In this document: piece by piece, positions 7,798-17,010 of the stretch
How the letters are laid out: each line of letters opens with the position of its first letter
Position numbering within the stretch: position 1 is the first letter of the stretch
NCBI GenBank assembly: GCA_036376135.1
Contig: DASVAW010000129.1
Span: 52,587-116,586, forward strand
Origin: Candidatus Polarisedimenticolaceae bacterium
GTDB lineage: Bacteria > Acidobacteriota > Polarisedimenticolia > Polarisedimenticolales > DASRJG01
Direction of reading: 5' to 3'
DNA: 64,000 nt
Translations under genes and position numbers: made by a program
The notes under the pieces: model-generated
The model's input: the letters and a program-made list of their open reading frames with translations, nothing else
Databases searched by the model: none
What the model was told of the DNA's origin: nothing

Positions 7798-9318
7798 ATG
7801 GTGCTCTTCAACTATTCCACGCGTGAGCTGACCGCGAAGGTCGTCTACTACGGACCCGGGCTCTGCGGGAAGACCACGAACCTCCAGTACATCCACGAGA
7901 ACCTCCCCGACAACGTGAAGGGGAAGATGCTCTCGCTGGCGACCAAGACCGACCGGACCCTGTTCTTCGACTTCCTGCCCATCGACCTCGGCGAGATCCG
8001 CGGGATGAAGACCCGCGTGCAGCTCTACACCGTCCCCGGCCAGGTCTTCTACAACGAGACCCGCAAGCTCGTCCTGAAAGGTGCGGACGGAATCGTCTTC
8101 GTCGCCGATTCCCAGGAGACGATGCTCGGGGCCAACGCGGAGTCCTTCAAGAATCTCGAGGAGAACCTGAAGGGGCACGGGATGCGGCTCGCCGACATGC
8201 CGCACGTGATCCAATTCAACAAACGCGACCTCCCGCGGCTGAGCCCCATCGAGGACCTCAACGCGGCGATCAACAAGTACAACGCCCCGTTCTACGAGTC
8301 GGTCGCCGTGACCGGGATCGGCGTGCAGGACACGCTGAAGGCGATCGTGAAGCTCGTGCTGTTGCACCTGACCCGGAAATACGACCCGAAGGGAGCCCCG
8401 GCGCAGGCGCCCTCGCCGGCTCCGACGGCCTCGGTCGTCGTCCCGGCGGCGATGCCCGCCCCTTCGGTCGCCGCCGCCCCCGTCGCCGTTCCGCTGTCGC
8501 GCATGGAGACCCCCGCCGCCGCCCCCGTCGCGCGCGCGGTGCCGCCGCCGCCCGATTTCCGCGCCCCCGCGGCCGCGGCGACCGCGGTCGAGGAGGAGAC
8601 CTCGCTCGGCCGATTCGACGAAGACGAGATCGACGGGATCATGGCCGAAGTCGAGGACGCCTACGACGCGCCGGCGGTGGCGCCGGTCGCCGCAGCCGCG
8701 CTCGTCGAGCCGGTCGAGGTCGCTCCGGAGCCCTCCCCGGCGAAAGGCGACGAGGACAGCGTCTGGATGGGCGCCCCCGAGGAGGACTCCTCGCCGTTCG
8801 CCGCCCCCGACTCGGTGTTCGGCTCGACGCTGAGCATCGACGAGCTCGCCGATGCGGTCGAAGCGCGGGAGGGCGCAACGCCCGTTCCGGCGCCGGCGCC
8901 TCCCCCTGCGGCGGCCCGGTTCGCCGAATTCCCCGAGGAGAGGTTCGAGATCGACCGCGGCTTCGACCCGGAGTGGTCGACGCCGGCCCAACAGGTCGTC
9001 GAGCCGGAGCCGCTCCCCGAGCCCGCGTTCGCCGAGTCCACGATGACCGCCGACGTGGCGTCGCTCTTCCGGGAGGAACCGGAAGCCGAGCCCGCGCCGA
9101 TCGAGGCGGAGCCGGCCCCCGCCCCCGAGGAGACGATCGTCCTGACGGAGGTCGCCGGCCCGTCGGACCTCTTCGACGACCCGAATCTCGAGGTCGCGAA
9201 CCTCGCCCCGGGAGAGGCCCGGGAGATCGTCGTCCCGGTCGAGCTGGGGGAGGGGACCGCCGCGCGGCGGTTCGCCTTGTCCATCCGGCTGCGCCTCGAT
9301 CCGGTCGAGCCTCGCTGA
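7798..9318 (+). CDS. mglA: MglA-family GTPase with long low-complexity C-terminal extension
   Basis: Residues 1-195 are a clear MglA-type small Ras-like GTPase: P-loop GPGLCGKTT (19-27), the TVPGQ form of the G3 motif, VFVADSQ, and NKRD for guanine recognition. In Myxococcus, MglA sets cell polarity and drives gliding and type IV pilus switching together with MglB and RomR. Here no mglB is adjacent. Unlike the usual protein of about 195 residues, this one continues to 506: residues about 200-455 are Ala/Pro/Glu/Val-rich and probably disordered, with acidic patches. A folded-looking, beta-rich tail (about 455-506, ending FALSIRLRLDPVEPR) closes the protein. The tail could be a partner-binding or localisation element. 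Confidence 0.9.
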   Translation: MVLFNYSTRELTAKVVYYGPGLCGKTTNLQYIHENLPDNVKGKMLSLATKTDRTLFFDFLPIDLGEIRGMKTRVQLYTVPGQVFYNETRKLVLKGADGIVFVADSQETMLGANAESFKNLEENLKGHGMRLADMPHVIQFNKRDLPRLSPIEDLNAAINKYNAPFYESVAVTGIGVQDTLKAIVKLVLLHLTRKYDPKGAPAQAPSPAPTASVVVPAAMPAPSVAAAPVAVPLSRMETPAAAPVARAVPPPPDFRAPAAAATAVEEETSLGRFDEDEIDGIMAEVEDAYDAPAVAPVAAAALVEPVEVAPEPSPAKGDEDSVWMGAPEEDSSPFAAPDSVFGSTLSIDELADAVEAREGATPVPAPAPPPAAARFAEFPEERFEIDRGFDPEWSTPAQQVVEPEPLPEPAFAESTMTADVASLFREEPEAEPAPIEAEPAPAPEETIVLTEVAGPSDLFDDPNLEVANLAPGEAREIVVPVELGEGTAARRFALSIRLRLDPVEPR

Positions 9319-9332
9319 ACCGACGGGGGCGT

Positions 9333-9348
9333 TATCCTCTCCTGCGTG
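9333..9348 (+). promoter_or_regulatory. Putative -10 box close to the HEAT-like gene start
   Basis: TATCCT at 9333-9338 lies 7 bases before the GTG at 9346. A nearly identical arrangement (TTATCCTCTC then GTG) precedes rsmA at 58032. No good -35 box is seen, so the call is weak by itself and rests on the recurring spacing. Confidence 0.3.
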
Positions 9349-10212
9349 CGCAGGCTCCCGACGGCGACCACCCTCCTCCTCCTCGCGACGGCGGCTTCGG
9401 CCGCGCCGCTCGACCTCTACGACTGGATGGGCCCCGCCCCGATCGTGGTCGTGGCCGAGGTGGTGACGAGCGACAGCCGCTTCGTGGAGCTGCGCGTCGA
9501 GCGCGTCCTGCGCGGGGGACTCGAGCCGGGCTCCGTCATCCAGGTGGACCTGCGCGACGCCAACCGGGACCGAGAGGCCGGAACCGCCGGGCTCGACCTC
9601 GAGGACGACCGTCGCTACCTCGTGCTGCTGCAGCCCTCGACCGAGCGCCGGGCGGTGAAGGCGGGGGCGTTCGCCCTGACCCGGGGTACCGCGGGGGCGA
9701 GACCGGTCCCGCTCGAGACCGGCGCCGCCCTCGAGACGGCGGCGGTGCGCCTGGCGGAGATCCAGAACCGCAAGGACCTCGACGCGGCATGGAAGGCGAT
9801 GAGCGGCCTTCTGCTGGATCCGAACCCCTTTCTCTCCGAAACGGCGCTCGACCAGCACCTGAAGTTCCGTCGAGGCGACCCCACCCTGCTGGCCCCCGCG
9901 CGCACGCTCCTGTCGAGCCCCGCGCCGGCGGTGCGGTCGCGCGCCGCCGCGCTCGCCGCCCTCGTCCTCGCCCGGGGAGGCGTGCCGGAGGACACGGAGG
10001 CGGCGACCGTCGCCGACCTCACCGCGGCGGCCCGGCGCGACCCGGATCCCGCGGTTCGCGAGGCGGCGACGACGGCGCTGGGAGCGTCGGTTCGGGACGA
10101 GGTCGTGGAGCTGCTTCGCGCCATCGCCCGGGACGATCCGGATCAGCGCGTCCGCTACGCCGCCGTGCGGGTTCTCTTCGAGCGTTCGGTGCGCGGCGAA
10201 CGCGCCGATTGA
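9346..10212 (+). CDS. Secreted HEAT-repeat-like protein, 288 aa
   Basis: The product begins with a signal peptide (RRLPTATTLLLLATAASA, cleavage near residue 19). Residues about 25-125 form a beta-rich domain with VVVAEVVTSDSRFVELRVER, resembling small OB- or immunoglobulin-like exported domains. Residues about 150-285 contain helical HEAT-like repeats of about 30 residues, with AVRSRAAALAALVLA, AVREAATTALGAS and RVRYAAVRVLFE as repeat cores. HEAT repeats usually bind other proteins. It lies between the mglA-like gene and the cyclic-nucleotide/FHA gene, but a functional link to them is only suggested by position. Start GTG at 9346 has no clear ribosome binding site. Confidence 0.75.
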   Translation: MRRLPTATTLLLLATAASAAPLDLYDWMGPAPIVVVAEVVTSDSRFVELRVERVLRGGLEPGSVIQVDLRDANRDREAGTAGLDLEDDRRYLVLLQPSTERRAVKAGAFALTRGTAGARPVPLETGAALETAAVRLAEIQNRKDLDAAWKAMSGLLLDPNPFLSETALDQHLKFRRGDPTLLAPARTLLSSPAPAVRSRAAALAALVLARGGVPEDTEAATVADLTAAARRDPDPAVREAATTALGASVRDEVVELLRAIARDDPDQRVRYAAVRVLFERSVRGERAD

Positions 10213-10238
10213 CGGGGCGGCGACCGGCTCCCTAATAT
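10209..10238 (+). promoter_or_regulatory. Strong promoter immediately before the CNB-FHA gene
   Basis: TTGACG (10209-10214) and TAATAT (10233-10238) are spaced by 18 bases. The ATG follows only 7 bases after the -10 box, so the expected transcript start coincides with the start codon. This is the best-supported leaderless arrangement in the window. Confidence 0.65.
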
Positions 10239-10245
10239 TCGATCG

Positions 10246-11004
10246 ATGGCGATCAACCCGTTCCAGAACTTCATGGTCCGGTACGGATCCGGCGAGCGGA
10301 TCTTCACCGAGGGCGACCTCGGCACCACCATGTACATCGTCCAGTCCGGCAAGGTCCGGCTCTTCCGCATGGTGGACGGTGCCAAGCGCGTGCACGGCAC
10401 CATGGAAAAGGGGGACTTCTTCGGGGAGATGTCGATCCTCGAGGGGCTTCCCCGGACGATCTCCGCGGAAGCGGTCGACGACGCCGAGCTGATCGAGATC
10501 AACAGCATCACCTTCGACAAGATGATCAAGGGCAACATCGAGATCGCCATCCGGATGTTGCGCAAACTGTCGATCCGGCTGCGCGACGCGGAGCGGAAGA
10601 TCGAGCAGCTGCAGTCCGCCGAGTCGCGCGGACCCGCGCCGGGGCGTCCCGCTCCGCCGCAGCACCCGAAGGCCGCGGGAGCGGGCGCCGGAGCCCGCCT
10701 CGAGGTCGAGGGGGAGGGGATCGTCTTCCCGCTCACCGGGGACGACACGCTCATCGGACGCTACGACCCGGTGACCGAGCTCAAGCCCGACATCGACCTC
10801 ACCCAGGTCGATCTCAAGCGCAGCGTCTCGCGGCGTCACGCGCGCGTGCTGCGGGCGGGCGAGGGGTTCGTGCTCACGGAAGAGGTCGGTGCGCTCAACG
10901 GCACCTTCGTGAACGGGACGAAGCTCGTCACCGGGCGTCCGCACCCGATCCGCGAGGGGGACAAGCTCGGACTCGGCATGGTGAAGGTCGTCTTCCGGAT
11001 ATGA
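10246..11004 (+). CDS. Cyclic-nucleotide-binding domain fused to FHA domain
   Basis: Residues about 10-118 are a CRP-type cyclic nucleotide-binding domain (GERIFTEGDLGTTMYIVQSG; the phosphate-binding cassette region reads GDFFGEMSILEGLPRTISA). A helical stretch with ERKIEQLQ and a Pro/Ala/Gly linker follow. Residues about 155-250 are an FHA domain with LIGRYDP, SVSRRHARV and GALNGTFVNG, the Gly-Arg, Ser-x-x-His and Asn landmarks needed to bind phosphothreonine peptides. There is no helix-turn-helix, so it is not a DNA-binding CRP. It probably relays a cyclic nucleotide signal to a phosphorylated partner in the cytoplasm. A Ser/Thr kinase partner is expected but not present in the window. Confidence 0.9.
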   Translation: MAINPFQNFMVRYGSGERIFTEGDLGTTMYIVQSGKVRLFRMVDGAKRVHGTMEKGDFFGEMSILEGLPRTISAEAVDDAELIEINSITFDKMIKGNIEIAIRMLRKLSIRLRDAERKIEQLQSAESRGPAPGRPAPPQHPKAAGAGAGARLEVEGEGIVFPLTGDDTLIGRYDPVTELKPDIDLTQVDLKRSVSRRHARVLRAGEGFVLTEEVGALNGTFVNGTKLVTGRPHPIREGDKLGLGMVKVVFRI

Positions 11005-11011
11005 GGCGCCG

Positions 11012-11527
11012 TTGACCGCCGCGCTCCTCCTCGCGCTCACCCTGCCGCTTTCGATCGACGTGGCCTGGGGCGACCGAGCGTCGGGAGGTTCCGAGACCCT
11101 TCGCGCCGACATCGAGCGGCAGATCGCCTCGGCCGTCGCGGGAGCGGGTTGCTTCACGACCCTCGCGCCCAAGGGCACCGAACGTGCGCCGGTGCGCCTT
11201 CAGGTGGCCCTCGACGACTACCGCGAGGAGACGAACTTCGACGACTCCCTCGCGACCTACGCGCAGGCACAGGAGCCCGGCCAGGGGCTGCGCCTCGAGG
11301 CGGTTTTCTCGGTGATCGTCAGGCTCCGGATCTTCGCGGGCGATTCCGATGTGCCGTTCCGCGAGAAGAAGTTCCGCGTGCTGCGCGAGATCCGGCCGCG
11401 AATCCCGGGCGACGACCCGGTCGCCATCGCCCGCGACGAGGCGATCGAGGCGATCGGGGAGGAGACCGCGCGCGCCGTCTGCAAGGTCGCGGGGCCCAAG
11501 CTCGAAGCCGCGGCGGGAGCGCGCTGA
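11012..11527 (+). CDS. Hypothetical exported protein, 171 aa
   Basis: The gene starts at a TTG 7 bases after the CNB-FHA stop, so it is likely in the same transcript. The N-terminus (TAALLLALTLPLSIDVAWG) looks like a short signal sequence. The rest alternates strands and helices, for example APVRLQVALDDYREE, AVFSVIVRLRIF and REKKFRVLREIRPRI, and ends in a helical AIGEETARAVCKVAG region. The layout resembles small periplasmic or lipoprotein auxiliary domains that assemble from conserved strands, but there is no lipobox and no family I can name. It has two cysteines (near 47 and 157), which could pair in the periplasm. Confidence 0.65.
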   Translation: MTAALLLALTLPLSIDVAWGDRASGGSETLRADIERQIASAVAGAGCFTTLAPKGTERAPVRLQVALDDYREETNFDDSLATYAQAQEPGQGLRLEAVFSVIVRLRIFAGDSDVPFREKKFRVLREIRPRIPGDDPVAIARDEAIEAIGEETARAVCKVAGPKLEAAAGAR

Positions 11528-11540
11528 GCCGCGCGGGCGT

Positions 11541-11570
11541 TTGACCCTCCGAGAAGGCGCGTGTTAGATT
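11541..11570 (+). promoter_or_regulatory. Promoter of the trpS-scpAB-rluB group
   Basis: TTGACC (11541-11546) and TAGATT (11565-11570) are spaced by 18 bases; a TTAGAT reading gives 17. The leader to the trpS start is about 35 bases. Confidence 0.6.
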
Positions 11571-11580
11571 CCGCGGCTCC

Positions 11581-11599
11581 GCGGCGTTTGCCGCCTTTT
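11581..11599 (+). promoter_or_regulatory. Hairpin followed by T run in the trpS leader
   Basis: GCGGC-GTTT-GCCGC can fold as a 5-bp hairpin and is followed by CTTTT. It lies inside the short trpS leader, where a weak terminator could attenuate transcription. The stem is short, so the call is tentative. Confidence 0.25.
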
Positions 11600-11613
11600 C
11601 CCGGGTGCTCGCC

Positions 11614-12609
11614 ATGGCTTCCACTCGCAGGCACCGTGTCCTGTCGGGGATGCGGCCCACCGGCCCCCTGCATCTCGGCCACCTCGTCGGCGCGCTCGAC
11701 AACTGGGTGCGCCTGCAGGACGAGGCGGAGTGCCATTTCTGCATCGTCGACTGGCACGCGCTGACGACGGACTACGCCGACACGCACGCGATCCGCGGCT
11801 ACGTGCGCGAGGTCGCCCTCGACTGGCTCGCCGCAGGGATCGACCCCGCCAGGAGCGTCGTGTTCGTGCAGTCCGCGGTGAAAGAGCACGCCGAGCTGCA
11901 CCTGCTCCTCTCGATGACGACGCCGCTTCCTTGGCTCGAGCGCGTGCCGACCTACAAGGAGCAGCAGGAACAGCTGCGCGAGAGGGACCTGAACACCTAC
12001 GGCTTCCTCGGTTATCCGCTGCTGCAGGCGGCGGACATCCTCGTCTACCGCGCGGACCGCGTGCCCGTCGGCGAGGACCAGGTCGCCCACCTCGAGCTCA
12101 GCCGGGAGATCGCGCGGCGATTCAACCACTTCTACGGGGAGATCTTCCCGGAGCCGCATCCGGTCCTCACACCCGCCTCCCGACTGCCCGGAACCGACGG
12201 CCGGAAGATGTCGAAGTCGTACGGCAACGCGGTCTTCCTGAAGGACACGACCACCGAGGTCTCGAAGAAGGTCGACGGCTGGCTCACCGATCCGCAGCGC
12301 ACGCATCGGCACATCCCGGGGAACCCGGAGGTCTGCCCGGTGTTCGCCACGCACAAGATCTTCTCCACCCCCGAGGTCGTCGCGTGGGCGGATGCCGGAT
12401 GCCGCAGCGCGGGGATCGGCTGCCGCGACTGCAAGGGGGCCCTCAAGCAGGGGCTCGAGGGGCGGATGGCCCCGCTGCGCGAGCGCCGCGCGGCGCTCGC
12501 CGAAGGGACCGCCCTCGACGCGATCCTGAACGACGGCGCCGACCGCGCGCGCGCCGAAGCGTCGGCCACGATGAAGGTGGTTCGTGGCGCGATGGGGCTC
12601 GAAGGATGA
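11614..12609 (+). CDS. trpS: Tryptophanyl-tRNA synthetase
   Basis: This class Ic synthetase charges tRNA-Trp. The HIGH motif is HLGH (20-23, in GPLHLGHLVGAL) and the KMSKS loop is K198-MSKS (GRKMSKSYGN). At 331 residues from the ATG at 11614 it is the usual length; a GTG nine bases upstream is an alternative start. The C-terminal part has a cluster of cysteines (ADAGCRSAGIGCRDCKG) reminiscent of the zinc or iron-sulfur motif found in some bacterial TrpRS. Its stop overlaps scpA (ATGA), and trpS-scpA-scpB-rluB is a common gene order. Confidence 0.97.
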   Translation: MASTRRHRVLSGMRPTGPLHLGHLVGALDNWVRLQDEAECHFCIVDWHALTTDYADTHAIRGYVREVALDWLAAGIDPARSVVFVQSAVKEHAELHLLLSMTTPLPWLERVPTYKEQQEQLRERDLNTYGFLGYPLLQAADILVYRADRVPVGEDQVAHLELSREIARRFNHFYGEIFPEPHPVLTPASRLPGTDGRKMSKSYGNAVFLKDTTTEVSKKVDGWLTDPQRTHRHIPGNPEVCPVFATHKIFSTPEVVAWADAGCRSAGIGCRDCKGALKQGLEGRMAPLRERRAALAEGTALDAILNDGADRARAEASATMKVVRGAMGLEG

Positions 12610-13358
12610 GCGAGCACGGATCCGGCTCGTCGGGCGAGGGGTTCGACGTCCGCGTCGGGAGCTTCGACGGGCCGCTCGACCTGCTGCTCCACCTCGTGCG
12701 CGCCAACGAGGTGGACATCCTCGACATCCCGATCCTCGAGATCACCCGGCAGTATCAGGACTACCTCGACCTCCTGCGCGAGCTGAACCTCGAGATCGCG
12801 GGGGAGTACCTCGTGATGGCCGCCACGCTCGTGCACATCAAGTCGCGGATGCTCCTGCCCCCCGACCCGGTCGAAGGCGAGGAAGCGCGCTCCGAGGATC
12901 CGCGCGCCGAGCTCGCGCAGCAGCTGCTCGAGTACCAGCGCTACAAGCAGGCCGCCGAGAACCTGCAGGCGATCGACAGCGTGCGAAGCCTGATCTGGAC
13001 GCGCGACGGCAAGGTCCCCTCCGAGTTCGAGGGGGAAGAGCTGCTCGCCGTGGACCTGATGGACCTGGTCGGGGCGTTCCGCAAGCTCCTCTCGCGCCTG
13101 GGGGAGGACGAGCGCCTCCGCCTCGAGCGGGACGACGTGTCCGTCGCCGACAAGATCCAGTGGCTCACCGACCTTTTGGAGGAGCGTCGCTCGGTCGACC
13201 TCCTGGAGCTGCTGGCGGGGATGGGCGAGCGCCGCCAGCGCATCGCGACGTTCCTGGCGGTGCTCGAGATGATTCGCCTGCAGATGATCGTCGCCTTCCA
13301 GCGCGCGTTGTTCGACGAGATCCGCATCGCGCTGCGAGGAGAACCCGCAAGTGAGTGA
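12606..13358 (+). CDS. scpA: Segregation and condensation protein A
   Basis: ScpA is the kleisin subunit that, with ScpB, bridges SMC heads in bacterial condensin and so supports chromosome segregation. The 250-residue product has the N-terminal family signature FDGPLDLLLHLVRANEVDILDIPI (cited here in part as FDGPLDLLLHLV), the IAGEYLVMAATLVHIKSRMLLP helix that contacts the SMC neck (core YLVMAATLVHIKSRMLLP), an acidic linker, and the C-terminal winged helix (ATFLAVLEMIRLQMI). The ATG overlaps the trpS stop and the 3' end overlaps scpB by 8 bases. No smc gene is in the window. Confidence 0.95.
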   Translation: MSEHGSGSSGEGFDVRVGSFDGPLDLLLHLVRANEVDILDIPILEITRQYQDYLDLLRELNLEIAGEYLVMAATLVHIKSRMLLPPDPVEGEEARSEDPRAELAQQLLEYQRYKQAAENLQAIDSVRSLIWTRDGKVPSEFEGEELLAVDLMDLVGAFRKLLSRLGEDERLRLERDDVSVADKIQWLTDLLEERRSVDLLELLAGMGERRQRIATFLAVLEMIRLQMIVAFQRALFDEIRIALRGEPASE

Positions 13359-13998
13359 CGTCGTGGACGTGACGGGGCTGGTCCCCGCGGTCGAGGCCAT
13401 CCTGTTCGCGGCGGGGGAGCCCGTCCATCCCAAGGAAATCGCCTCCGCGCTCGAGGGCGCCGACGAGGAGGGCGTCGTCGCCGCCGTGGAGGCGCTCTCA
13501 CGCCGGTACGAGACGGAGGGCTCCGGGCTGCACGTCGAGCACGTGGCGGGGGCCTACCGGCTCGCCACGAGGCCGGACGTCGGCGCGACGGTCCGGCAGT
13601 TCTTTCGCCAGCGCAATCGCACGCGGCTCTCGCCCGCGGCGCTCGAGACCTTGGCGATCGTGGCCTATCGCCAGCCGATCACCTCCCCCGAGATCCAGGC
13701 CATCCGCGGCGTCGATCCTTCGGGCGCCCTCAAGAGCCTGGTCGAGCGCAAGCTCCTCCGGATCCTCGGCCGGAAGAAGGTGGTCGGAAACCCGCTCCTG
13801 TACGGGACGTCCAGACAGTTCCTCGTCCACTTCGGCCTGAACCGCCTGGAAGACCTCCCGTCGATCGAGGACTTCGACCAGTTCCTCGGCGCCCTCGAAA
13901 CGGGGGAGTCGTCGCTGTTTCCGGCCGTCGGCCGGATCGAGGCCGAAGGCGACTCCGAGGAGATCGAGCTCCCCGCCGGCGCGGACGGAGAGGAATGA
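13351..13998 (+). CDS. scpB: Segregation and condensation protein B
   Basis: ScpB dimers bind the ScpA linker and regulate SMC condensin. The 215-residue product has two winged-helix domains: the first has VEAILFAAGEPVHPKEIA, the second LSPAALETLAIVAYRQPIT and IRGVDPSGALKSLVERKLL, both characteristic of ScpB. The GTG start at 13351 lies inside the scpA end, and the 3' end overlaps rluB by 4 bases (ATGA). The C-terminal 40 residues are acidic and probably flexible. Confidence 0.95.
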   Translation: MSDVVDVTGLVPAVEAILFAAGEPVHPKEIASALEGADEEGVVAAVEALSRRYETEGSGLHVEHVAGAYRLATRPDVGATVRQFFRQRNRTRLSPAALETLAIVAYRQPITSPEIQAIRGVDPSGALKSLVERKLLRILGRKKVVGNPLLYGTSRQFLVHFGLNRLEDLPSIEDFDQFLGALETGESSLFPAVGRIEAEGDSEEIELPAGADGEE

Positions 13999-14741
13999 GC
14001 GAGCGGCTCCAGAAGTTCCTGGCCCACGCGGGGGTCGCCTCGCGGCGGGCGGGGGAGCGCCTCATCGTCGAGGGCCGGGTCTCGGTGAACGGACACACCG
14101 TGCGGGAGCTCGGCACCAAGATCGATCCCGGCCGGGACGTCGTGAAGGTCGACGGGAAACGCGTGGCCGGGCCGCCGACGCGCCCGGTCTATTACCTCCT
14201 CAACAAGCCCCGCGGATACGTCACCACCCTGCACGATCCCGAGGGACGCCCCACCGTCAAGGAGCTCCTTCGCGGGGTGAAGCGCCGCGTTTACCCGGTC
14301 GGCCGGCTCGATTTCGACAGCGAAGGGCTGCTGCTCCTCACCGACGACGGCGACCTCGCGCACGACCTGATGCATCCGTCCCGCGGGGTGGGGAAGACCT
14401 ACCTCGCCAAAGTGCGGGGGATTCCCGACGCGGCCGCACTCTCACGACTTCGCGGGGGGGTGCCGCTCGACCGTCGCCCCACGGCTCCGGCCCAGGCCCG
14501 AGTCGTACGCCGCGGGGACAACGCGTGGGTGGAGGTGCGGATCGTCGAGGGCCGGAACCGGCAGGTGCGACGCATGCTCGAGGCGGTCGGGCATCCGGTC
14601 CTGCGCCTGCGCCGGACGGCCTACGGCCCCCTGACGCTCGGGCGGCTCGCGGCGGGGGAGTTCCGCCTGCTGGAGGAGGCCGAGGTCGAGGCGTTGCGGC
14701 GCTCGGCCAAGCCCCAGGCCAAGCCCTCGCTAATCCACTGA
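13995..14741 (+). CDS. rluB: 23S rRNA pseudouridine synthase, RluB/RsuA type
   Basis: This RsuA-family enzyme isomerises a uridine in ribosomal RNA; gene order next to scpB favours RluB, which acts on 23S rRNA helix 89. An N-terminal S4 RNA-binding domain (ERLQKFLAHAGVASRRAGE, core QKFLAHAGVASRR) is followed by the catalytic domain with GRLDFDSEGLLLLT, in which D106 is the catalytic aspartate. EGRNRQVRRMLEAVGHPV is the conserved C-terminal motif. Length of 248 residues is normal. It ends the trpS operon; rpsA has its own promoter 15 bases later. Confidence 0.93.
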   Translation: MSERLQKFLAHAGVASRRAGERLIVEGRVSVNGHTVRELGTKIDPGRDVVKVDGKRVAGPPTRPVYYLLNKPRGYVTTLHDPEGRPTVKELLRGVKRRVYPVGRLDFDSEGLLLLTDDGDLAHDLMHPSRGVGKTYLAKVRGIPDAAALSRLRGGVPLDRRPTAPAQARVVRRGDNAWVEVRIVEGRNRQVRRMLEAVGHPVLRLRRTAYGPLTLGRLAAGEFRLLEEAEVEALRRSAKPQAKPSLIH

Positions 14742-14755
14742 AAACGCGCCCGTTC

Positions 14756-14785
14756 TTGACACTTCGAAAGGGCGTCGGCTAGAGT
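14756..14785 (+). promoter_or_regulatory. Promoter of rpsA
   Basis: A perfect TTGACA (14756-14761) is followed after 18 bases by TAGAGT (14780-14785). This is among the strongest promoters in the window, as expected for a ribosomal protein gene. Confidence 0.7.
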
Positions 14786-14899
14786 GCGGCCTTTGTCGGC
14801 GGAGATTTCCGACCGGCAGCCCGGCCACGCCGGGTACCAACGGGACCGCGGCTCTCCAGGATCGGAGTCACGGCCCGACCCAGGAGGTACGATCCCTTC
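14786..14899 (+). promoter_or_regulatory. Structured rpsA leader
   Basis: The leader of about 105 bases can form several short hairpins, for example GTCGG...CCGAC around 14797-14813 and CCCGG-CCACG-CCGGG around 14820-14834. AGGAGG lies at 14882-14887, 12 bases before the ATG, which is long spacing. Leader-mediated self-repression by S1 is known in other bacteria; here it is inference from position and structure only. Confidence 0.3.
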
Positions 14900-16657
<1,758 letters not shown>

Positions 16658-16681
16658 CGCCGGGAGCCCTCGGGAACGCCG

Positions 16682-16999
16682 ATGACCAAGGCCGACCTCG
16701 TCGAAGAGGTGATCCGGGTCTCCGACCTGAGCAAGAAGCAGGCGGAGATCATCGTCAACACCGTGTTCGCCGAGATCGTCGAGGCGCTCCGCCGCGACGA
16801 CAAGATCGAGCTGCGCGGATTCGGCAGCTTCCGCGTGCGACGGCGCCGCTCCCGCCAGGGGCGCAATCCGAAGACCGGGGATCGCGTGGACGTACCGTCC
16901 AAGCGGATTCCGTACTTCAAGCCCGGCAAGGAGCTCAAGGATCTGATCAACGGCGACGACGAGGCGCAGGTCCCGTCGTCGCCGTCCACCGAAGCCTGA
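16682..16999 (+). CDS. IHF/HU family DNA-binding protein
   Basis: A 105-residue DNA-bending protein of the HU/IHF family. It has the helical N-terminus (TKADLVEEVIRVSDLSKKQA), IELRGFGSFRVRRRRSRQGRNPKTG across the turn and arm (core GFGSFRVRRRRSRQGRNP), and a proline-tipped arm ending in VDVPSKRIPYFKPGKELKDL. The acidic tail after residue 93 is an addition to the usual length of about 95. Its position right after rpsA is that of ihfB, but without an alpha partner in the window IHF-beta cannot be told from a homodimeric HU. Confidence 0.92.
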   Translation: MTKADLVEEVIRVSDLSKKQAEIIVNTVFAEIVEALRRDDKIELRGFGSFRVRRRRSRQGRNPKTGDRVDVPSKRIPYFKPGKELKDLINGDDEAQVPSSPSTEA

Positions 17000-17010
17000 G
17001 CCGCCGCGTC

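Noticed and set aside
7732..11178. An 1148-codon open frame on the minus strand
   Set aside because: It is antisense to the mglA-like, HEAT-like and CNB-FHA genes and has no recognisable domain or signal.
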